A program made the position numbers and the translations under genes. Positions 59,095-64,000 of a DNA stretch of 64,000 nucleotides are shown here, piece after piece. This stretch comes from CAIQPS01 sp963843455 (lineage in GTDB: Bacteria; Actinomycetota; Thermoleophilia; RBG-16-64-13): contig CAWJKE010000015.1 of NCBI GenBank assembly GCA_963843455.1, positions 124,001 to 188,000 on the forward strand, in the 5' to 3' direction. Positions within the stretch are counted from its first letter, which is position 1. Each line of letters begins with the position of its first letter. The notes beneath the pieces were generated by a model. That model was given only the letters and a program-made list of their open reading frames with translations. It was not told where the DNA came from and searched no databases.

Positions 59095-59862
59095 ATGGGA
59101 GCGGGGATCAAAGGAAAGGTGGCCGTAGTCACCGGCGGCGCGTCGGGTATCGGCAAGGCCGCGGCGCTGGCGTTCGCGCGCGAGGGCGCAAAGGTGGCGA
59201 TCGTCACCGCTCGGAGCCTGACGGCCGCGGCCCAGGTGGTGCGGGAGATCGAGGACCTGGGCGGTGAGGCGACCTCCGTGCAGTGCGACGTCACCCACGA
59301 GGACCAGGTGGCGGCGATGGTCGAGGCGGTGGTCGCCAGATTCGGCGGCATCGACTTCGCCTTCAACAACGCGGGAGTCGGGCCGGACGGCGTGACTATT
59401 CCGTTCAGCCCGCTGGTCGATCTGGCGGAGAGCGACTGGGATGCGGTGGTCGACACCAACCTCAAGGGCGTCTTCTTGTGCATGAAACACGAGTTGCGCC
59501 GGATGCGGGAGCAGTGCTCGGGCGTGATAGTCAACACGTCGTCAACCGGGGGCTTGAAGATGATGCCGGGGTTCGGCGCGTATGGGCCGAGCAAAGCCGC
59601 TGTGATGTCCCTTACGAGACTCGCGGCGGCGGAAAACAAGGACAAGGGTATCCGCGTCAACGTCGTGGCTCCCGGACCGACGAAGGGCACAGCGATGATG
59701 AACCGGCTGCTCAGTTGTATGAAGGAAGGCGAGGGGCCGCCGCGCGCGCTCATGGGCACGCCCGATGATGTGGCGAGAGTGGTGCTGTGGCTGTGCTCGG
59801 ACGAAGCCTCGTTCGTGACCGGCAACGTGATCTCGGTGGACGGAGGGCTGGACATCTCATGA
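59095..59862 (+). CDS. Short-chain dehydrogenase/reductase
   Basis: 255 residues from ATG 59095, preceded by GGAGGAAAGGA; the frame opens earlier but without a ribosome site. T-G-G-A-S-G-I-G-K-A cofactor motif, N-N-A-G-V-G, catalytic Ser in V-N-T-S-S-T-G-G and Y-G-P-S-K-A-A (Tyr/Lys). C-terminal G-N-V-I-S-V-D-G-G. Ends in ATGA overlap with a cupin gene, so the two are co-translated. Confidence 0.93.
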   Translation: MGAGIKGKVAVVTGGASGIGKAAALAFAREGAKVAIVTARSLTAAAQVVREIEDLGGEATSVQCDVTHEDQVAAMVEAVVARFGGIDFAFNNAGVGPDGVTIPFSPLVDLAESDWDAVVDTNLKGVFLCMKHELRRMREQCSGVIVNTSSTGGLKMMPGFGAYGPSKAAVMSLTRLAAAENKDKGIRVNVVAPGPTKGTAMMNRLLSCMKEGEGPPRALMGTPDDVARVVLWLCSDEASFVTGNVISVDGGLDIS

Positions 59863-60338
59863 GTAGATACGGCAAGTTCGTCGTCACCCAGCCTATGGCC
59901 CAGGAGCACGGCTACGAAATCAAGGATGGCCCGGACGTCCTGTCGTCAATGGCATATATGGATGGGGGCGTCATCCCGGGAGCCTTCTACGTGGAGACCC
60001 ACTGGTTCCACAAGCCCACCAAGTACTCGCCCAAGGCGCACGCCCACGACTTCGACGAGAGCTTAGGCTTCTTCGGGGCCGATCCGGACGACCCCATGAA
60101 CCTCCACGGCGAGGTGGAGTTGTGGATCGAGGACGAGCGGCTCCTGCTCACCGAGAGCTGCCTGGTCTACATCCCGGCCGGTACTCAGCACTGCCCCATG
60201 AACGTCCTGCGGGCGGATAGGCCGATCTTCCACTTCTCCACGGGGATGACCGCCAAGGCCTACCAGCGCGAGCCGGGGAACGCGAACCGTCCGGGACTCG
60301 CCCGCGCCGTCAGCCGCCCAGCGCCAGAGTCACAATGA
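59859..60338 (+). CDS. Cupin-like protein
   Basis: 159 residues from ATG 59859 overlapping the SDR stop. Metal-binding pattern of a cupin: K-A-H-A-H-D-F-D-E-S-L-G-F-F and I-P-A-G-T-Q-H-C-P-M. His in H-W-F-H-K and H-A-H fit a metal site. Possibly an enzyme or binding protein acting with the SDR on one compound. The last 29 bases overlap the convergent MoaD-like gene. Confidence 0.75.
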   Translation: MSRYGKFVVTQPMAQEHGYEIKDGPDVLSSMAYMDGGVIPGAFYVETHWFHKPTKYSPKAHAHDFDESLGFFGADPDDPMNLHGEVELWIEDERLLLTESCLVYIPAGTQHCPMNVLRADRPIFHFSTGMTAKAYQREPGNANRPGLARAVSRPAPESQ

Positions 60339-60591
60339 GAACGTGATCGGCGGGCCTGACCCTGGTGTCGTACTCGTCGATGAAGAAGCGCCCGTTCACG
60401 TTGAACGCGTAGAGCGGGGCCAGGCGGTCTTCGCCGGTCTTGATCACTTTGCCCTCAAGTGCCGATGCGCTTCGTCGGAGCTCAGCGACAAGCTCCCCTA
60501 GGGTCGCCTCGTCTCCGAGCTCCACTCCGATGTCGTGCAGATCGGGGAACACGTGCGTCAGCCCAAAGAGTTCGACCGTGTACGCCGCCAT
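60310..60591 (-). CDS. MoaD/ThiS-like sulfur carrier
   Basis: 93 residues from ATG 60591, 4 bases after the LarA-like stop. Beta-grasp protein: A-Y-T-V-E-L-F-G, V-E-L-G-D-E-A-T-L-G-E-L-V-A-E-L, P-L-Y-A-F-N-V-N-G and the C-terminal L-A-L-G-G, the adenylated/thiocarboxylated Gly-Gly of MoaD. MoaD paralogues accompany AOR-family genes, where they may serve the tungstopterin cofactor. Overlaps the cupin gene end-to-end. Confidence 0.85.
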   Translation of the reverse strand: MAAYTVELFGLTHVFPDLHDIGVELGDEATLGELVAELRRSASALEGKVIKTGEDRLAPLYAFNVNGRFFIDEYDTRVRPADHVLIVTLALGG

Positions 60592-60595
60592 CGCC

Positions 60596-61897
60596 CTAGT
60601 CTTCTTCAACCGGGTCGGACCCCGGCGTCGCAACGCCGAGCTCCCCACAGTACTGGATCTCCGCGCTCGAGTAGATCGCTACCTTGGCGGCATCGCCGCG
60701 GCGTTCGCGGAGGACCTTCAGGACTTCATCCCACGTGTCGAGCAGCAGCACTTTCTCGTCGGGGGCAAAATACCCCGCGGCGGTGCGGTCCATATGCTCG
60801 TTGAAGATGATGAGCCGCTCCACCTGCGGCGGCAGTTGCACCACCAGCCGCAAGCCGTCGACGCCCAGGCTGCCCCAGTTGCCAAAGAGATAATGCGTCA
60901 CGTGTCCTTCCGGCGCGTTGGAGATGAGCACCAGGTCGCCGCCGCTGCCCTTGAGCGAGGCGAAACCGGTGATGGCTCCCCCTTCTCCCTCATTGGCCTT
61001 GGCGAAAGTGTTGGTCACCACGACGTCGCAGTCGGTAGCCCACGGGGTCAGGTAGTGCCACCGTGCCTCCTCCAGGGCCGCTGCGAAGGCGGCCCGGGGC
61101 GCCCCCGCGTAGATAGAGACCGTCTCTCCCCAGGTGTTCACGATGGCGTCGATCTTGAAGTCAAGGCCGACCATGGCAGCGGCCTCCTCGATGTTCTGCC
61201 GGATGCGATTGCCTTCGATGCAGCCCATCCCCCCGAAGTCCATGGTCTCGCCCCAGCCGCCCTCCACAGGACCGGCGACGGCTGCCTTCATGCGATGCAT
61301 CGCGCGGATGGTGTCGAACGAGGCCACCCCCGGAAGGATGATCTTGGCGCCACCGCCGAAACCGGCGAAAGCGTGAGGCACGATGGAACCGATGGCGATC
61401 TTGTAGTCACACCCCATCACTTCGGAGTTGATGCAGAGCTCGGTCCCCATGCTGGTCGTCCCGACCAGGGTGCAGTTACCGACGACGTTGTGGTTGAACA
61501 CGGGAAACCTCGAGACCACGTCTTTCCCCAGCTTCTTGACGAAGTCGGGCCGAGTCAACGTGCCGTGGGACCCCAGGGCGCAGACGAAGCGGATCTGGCG
61601 ATCCTCGATCCCCGCCCGCCGCAACTCGGCGAGCACGTGGGGGATGAGGGGCGCGACCCGGGTGGGCCGGGACATGTCGTCGAAGATGATGCAGACCTGC
61701 TTCTTGCCCCTGGCCGCCGTGCCTATTGGCGGGCCGGCCACCGGGTTCAGGATCGCCGCCTCAGCAAGCGCCGGGGACAGTACCGGCCGATCGTGGCCGG
61801 CCATATGGCAAAGCTCTAACTGCCAGGTTTCGGGGAAGGTGACGTCGAGGGCCGCAGCCCCGTACCAGGCAAGTTGTGGAAGGCTGACTATCTGCAC
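60596..61897 (-). CDS. LarA-like nickel-pincer racemase family protein
   Basis: 433 residues. N-terminal LarA domain with I-F-D-D-M-S-R-P-T-R, A-L-G-S-H-G-T-L and V-P-H-A-F-A-G-F-G-G-G-A-K-I-I-L-P-G, which hold the cofactor-binding His and Lys residues of lactate racemase. LarA uses a nickel-pincer nucleotide made by LarBCE; none of these is in the window. Length matches the family. It may racemise or epimerise a 2-hydroxyacid. Sits between AOR and the MoaD-like gene on one strand. Confidence 0.88.
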   Translation of the reverse strand: MQIVSLPQLAWYGAAALDVTFPETWQLELCHMAGHDRPVLSPALAEAAILNPVAGPPIGTAARGKKQVCIIFDDMSRPTRVAPLIPHVLAELRRAGIEDRQIRFVCALGSHGTLTRPDFVKKLGKDVVSRFPVFNHNVVGNCTLVGTTSMGTELCINSEVMGCDYKIAIGSIVPHAFAGFGGGAKIILPGVASFDTIRAMHRMKAAVAGPVEGGWGETMDFGGMGCIEGNRIRQNIEEAAAMVGLDFKIDAIVNTWGETVSIYAGAPRAAFAAALEEARWHYLTPWATDCDVVVTNTFAKANEGEGGAITGFASLKGSGGDLVLISNAPEGHVTHYLFGNWGSLGVDGLRLVVQLPPQVERLIIFNEHMDRTAAGYFAPDEKVLLLDTWDEVLKVLRERRGDAAKVAIYSSAEIQYCGELGVATPGSDPVEED

Positions 61898-61961
61898 AAG
61901 GCCCGCCTCTCAGTTCGATTCGGAGGCTTCGCGTCGGCCGCGGTCTCAGTCGGCAGCGGTT

Positions 61962-63818
61962 CTACAGCCCCAGCGCCTCCGCCACATCCTCCAAGCCCAA
62001 CTCGAGGAGTTTGCGTCTGGTCGGCCGGGTGCTCTCTAGGTCCCAGTCCATCGCCTCCAAGAACTCTCGGTTCACGGCGGCTTGGTCGATGGTCACCCCG
62101 GCAAGCGGCCCAGCTTCGAGCGGAGGCCTGCCCTCCAGTCTACCGGAGACGACGTATTCCAGCGGATTCAGGCCTTCGCGTATGTTGAATGCCTGCCGGA
62201 GGTTGGCGATCCTCTCGCCGGTGGTCAGCAGCTCTTCCAGGTCCATGTCCCAGCCGGTGACGGCGTTGATGAACTCGATAAGGGTATCGACGTGCGGGTA
62301 CATCCCGACGACAAAGATGCACAGCCCCAGACTCTCGAGCGCGTTATTGAAGACCACATCGACCTTCTGAGCCTCTCCGCGGCCGCTCCAGGCGCCGGGT
62401 TCGTAGAACGGCACCGGTAGCCCAGGAGGGACAAAAGCCCCGTGCCAGCGCATGTGGCGAGCCGGAGTGGCGTCCATGCGGTAGCAGGACGCGAACCCGT
62501 ATTCGAACTTGGGATTGTGCGCCGGCGGCTCTTGGCCGTGGATGTGGATGGCATAGCGGTCGGCGCCCTTGCCGATCTTCTCGGCAGCCACTTTGACCCC
62601 ATCAGCGAGAACGTCGCCGAAGCCCTCCCGCGCACCCAAGGCTTCCAGTATCGCGACGATCGCGCGGTGGTTCCCCCAGGTGAGCTCGATACCGCCGGTA
62701 TCCGCAGCAGTGATGACACCGTTCTCATAGCATTCGATGGCAAACGCCACCACCGCTCCGGCGGAGATCGTATCCAGCCCCAGCCGGTTGCAGATGTCGT
62801 TGGCTTTGATGATCGACTCGAGATTGTCGTTCAGGCAGTTCGTGCCGAACATGCTGACGGTCTCGTACTCCGGCTTGTGGACGCCGCGGCCGTACTCGTA
62901 CTCTTCCGCGCCTTCCTTCATAAGACCGCCGCAGCCGATGGGGCAGCGGTAGCAAGCGTACTTGCGCTGCACCCGCTCCATCACCGCGTCGACTCCAATC
63001 TTCGCTATGCCGGGGAAGTCGATCTCGGTGACCCCGTTCCAGTTCTTCACCGGGGTATCCCCGATCTTGGCGAAAGGCACGATGACCGCGACGGTGCCGA
63101 AGTTTCGGAATTCGTCGACCAACCCACGCAGTTGCCTGGTGGACGTCCGGCGCAGTTGGGTGGCCGCGGCGGCGTCGAACACCGGGACGTCGACGCCGCC
63201 TTTGGCCACCACCGCTTTGAGCTTCTTGGAGCCCATAACGGCCCCGAGGCCGGAACGGGCAGCCGCCCGGCCTTTATCGGTCATGATCCCGGATATCAAC
63301 GAGAGCTTCTCGCCCGAAGGCCCGATGGACGCAACTTCCACGTCGTTGTCCAGCTCCGCTCGGAGCACGTCTTCCGTGTCGTGGGTGTCTCTTCCCCAGA
63401 GATGACTTGCGTCGCGGATCTCCGCGGCGCCGTCGGCGAGCAGCAGATAGACCGGCTCCTCAGACGCGCCCGTGAAGAACACCGCATCGTAGCCCGCGAA
63501 GCGCATGAAAGGACCGAAGTTCCCCCCGGAGTTCGAGTCACCCCAGGTGCCGGTGAGCGGCGACTTCCCCACCACCGCGTACCTCGACCCGCCAGGGGCG
63601 GCGGTGCCGGTGAGGGTGCCGCTGAGAAACCCCAGGATGTTTTCCGGCCCAAGGGCGTCAACACCGGCGGGCATGCGGTCGAACAGTATCCGCGCACCCA
63701 GTCCGAAGCCTCCCAGGTATCTGCGGCAGACGGCCTCTTCGAGCACTTCCTCTTTCAAGGTGCGAGTGGTGAGGTCGACCCACAGTATCTTTCCGCAGTA
63801 CCCGTTCATCAGGGCCAC
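61962..63818 (-). CDS. Aldehyde:ferredoxin oxidoreductase family protein
   Basis: 618 residues, normal for the family. N-terminal M-N-G-Y-C-G-K-I-L-W-V-D-L, cofactor domain with G-T-A-A-P-G-G-S-R-Y and S-N-S-G-G-N-F-G-P, and the 4Fe-4S ligands in C-Y-R-C-P-I-G-C with the fourth Cys in G-T-N-C-L-N-D-N. R-L-G-L-D-T-I-S-A-G binds the bis-pterin. It oxidises aldehydes or reduces acids with ferredoxin and tungsten. The ketopantoate-reductase-like gene lies 21 bases upstream on the same strand. Confidence 0.94.
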   Translation of the reverse strand: MALMNGYCGKILWVDLTTRTLKEEVLEEAVCRRYLGGFGLGARILFDRMPAGVDALGPENILGFLSGTLTGTAAPGGSRYAVVGKSPLTGTWGDSNSGGNFGPFMRFAGYDAVFFTGASEEPVYLLLADGAAEIRDASHLWGRDTHDTEDVLRAELDNDVEVASIGPSGEKLSLISGIMTDKGRAAARSGLGAVMGSKKLKAVVAKGGVDVPVFDAAAATQLRRTSTRQLRGLVDEFRNFGTVAVIVPFAKIGDTPVKNWNGVTEIDFPGIAKIGVDAVMERVQRKYACYRCPIGCGGLMKEGAEEYEYGRGVHKPEYETVSMFGTNCLNDNLESIIKANDICNRLGLDTISAGAVVAFAIECYENGVITAADTGGIELTWGNHRAIVAILEALGAREGFGDVLADGVKVAAEKIGKGADRYAIHIHGQEPPAHNPKFEYGFASCYRMDATPARHMRWHGAFVPPGLPVPFYEPGAWSGRGEAQKVDVVFNNALESLGLCIFVVGMYPHVDTLIEFINAVTGWDMDLEELLTTGERIANLRQAFNIREGLNPLEYVVSGRLEGRPPLEAGPLAGVTIDQAAVNREFLEAMDWDLESTRPTRRKLLELGLEDVAEALGL

Positions 63819-63839
63819 CCGTTCATCCGGCGCGCCCGC

Positions 63840-64000
63840 TCACGAACAGTTCTTCTCTTCCTGCAGCTTGACCAGTGCCACCATCACCTCGTTCACGGGC
63901 GTGGGGATCCCGAGCCGCCGGCCTTCGCGCACGATGCTGCCGTTGATGGCGTCGATCTCGGTGCGTCTACCCTTCTCCAGGTCCTGCAGCATGGAGCACT
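63840..64000 (-). CDS. Ketopantoate reductase-like protein, C-terminal part
   Basis: 53 codons, running off the right edge. S-M-L-Q-D-L-E-K-G-R-R-T-E-I-D-A-I-N-G and G-I-P-T-P-V-N-E are the hallmarks of the ApbA/PanE C-terminal domain (catalytic Glu and substrate Asn/Ser regions). It normally reduces 2-oxo acids with NADPH; with AOR and LarA this suggests hydroxyacid or oxoacid chemistry. Only this fragment is visible. Confidence 0.85.
   Translation of the reverse strand, partial: CSMLQDLEKGRRTEIDAINGSIVREGRRLGIPTPVNEVMVALVKLQEEKNCS

Overview
The window is high-G+C bacterial DNA, densely packed, with many ATGA/TGATG/GTGA stop-start overlaps and GTG or TTG starts. No rRNA, tRNA, CRISPR array or prophage was seen. 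The gene content (complex I with NADH module, cytochrome bd, [FeFe] hydrogenase, Rex, acetate kinase, UbiD-type decarboxylase, aldehyde:ferredoxin oxidoreductase family protein) suggests a flexible anaerobe or microaerophile. Codon use and several gene families would fit a deep-branching actinobacterial lineage, but that placement is inference and the sequence alone does not settle it.

Layout. 1-3110: a MacA/MacB-type tripartite export operon (adaptor tail, ATPase, permease) plus a small DUF5666 protein, closed by a strong hairpin. 3216-9565: membrane protein, nitroreductase, acetate kinase, a broken CHRD gene, remains of a type IV/Tad pilus locus, and a LiaS/NarX-like two-component pair whose kinase is frameshifted. 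9566-11485: a mostly non-coding stretch, a 14-bp palindrome and a UbiD-family gene. 11531-20974: the most distinctive region. It holds rex with two Rex-type operators, a receiver protein, a three-gene electron-bifurcating-type [FeFe] hydrogenase, a hydrogenase-like H-cluster domain fused to a histidine kinase, a second receiver protein and a receiver-PAS-kinase hybrid. 21110-30219: membrane protein, MDR oxidoreductase, MMPL exporter with a TetR regulator and palindromic operator, an ABC-2 transporter preceded by a possible leader peptide, a 159-bp inverted-repeat element and an MFS exporter. 30286-35113: an iron-type alcohol dehydrogenase of the hydroxyacid-oxoacid transhydrogenase type, a radical SAM protein, an HD-GYP regulator, an NTF2-like protein and a DUF169 protein.

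35195-56964 (all minus strand) is one co-directional run: cydA-cydB-gnd-pgl-HAD phosphatase-zwf-nuoA-B-CD-E-F-G-H-I-J-K-L-M-N. It places a bd oxidase, the whole oxidative pentose phosphate branch and a complete 14-subunit-type NADH dehydrogenase in a single apparent transcription unit. 57157-60338 carries small enzymes (hydrolase, Rid protein, HAD, SDR, cupin). 60310-64000 is a minus-strand cluster of a partial ketopantoate-reductase-like gene, AOR, LarA-like racemase and a MoaD-like sulfur carrier.

Several otherwise well-conserved genes (CHRD protein, three histidine kinases, HD-GYP regulator, radical SAM protein, nuoM, nuoCD) are each interrupted by one-base frame changes. Because this includes core complex I genes, uncorrected consensus errors in the assembly are the simplest explanation. 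Such genes are annotated here as full-length loci with the break position given.
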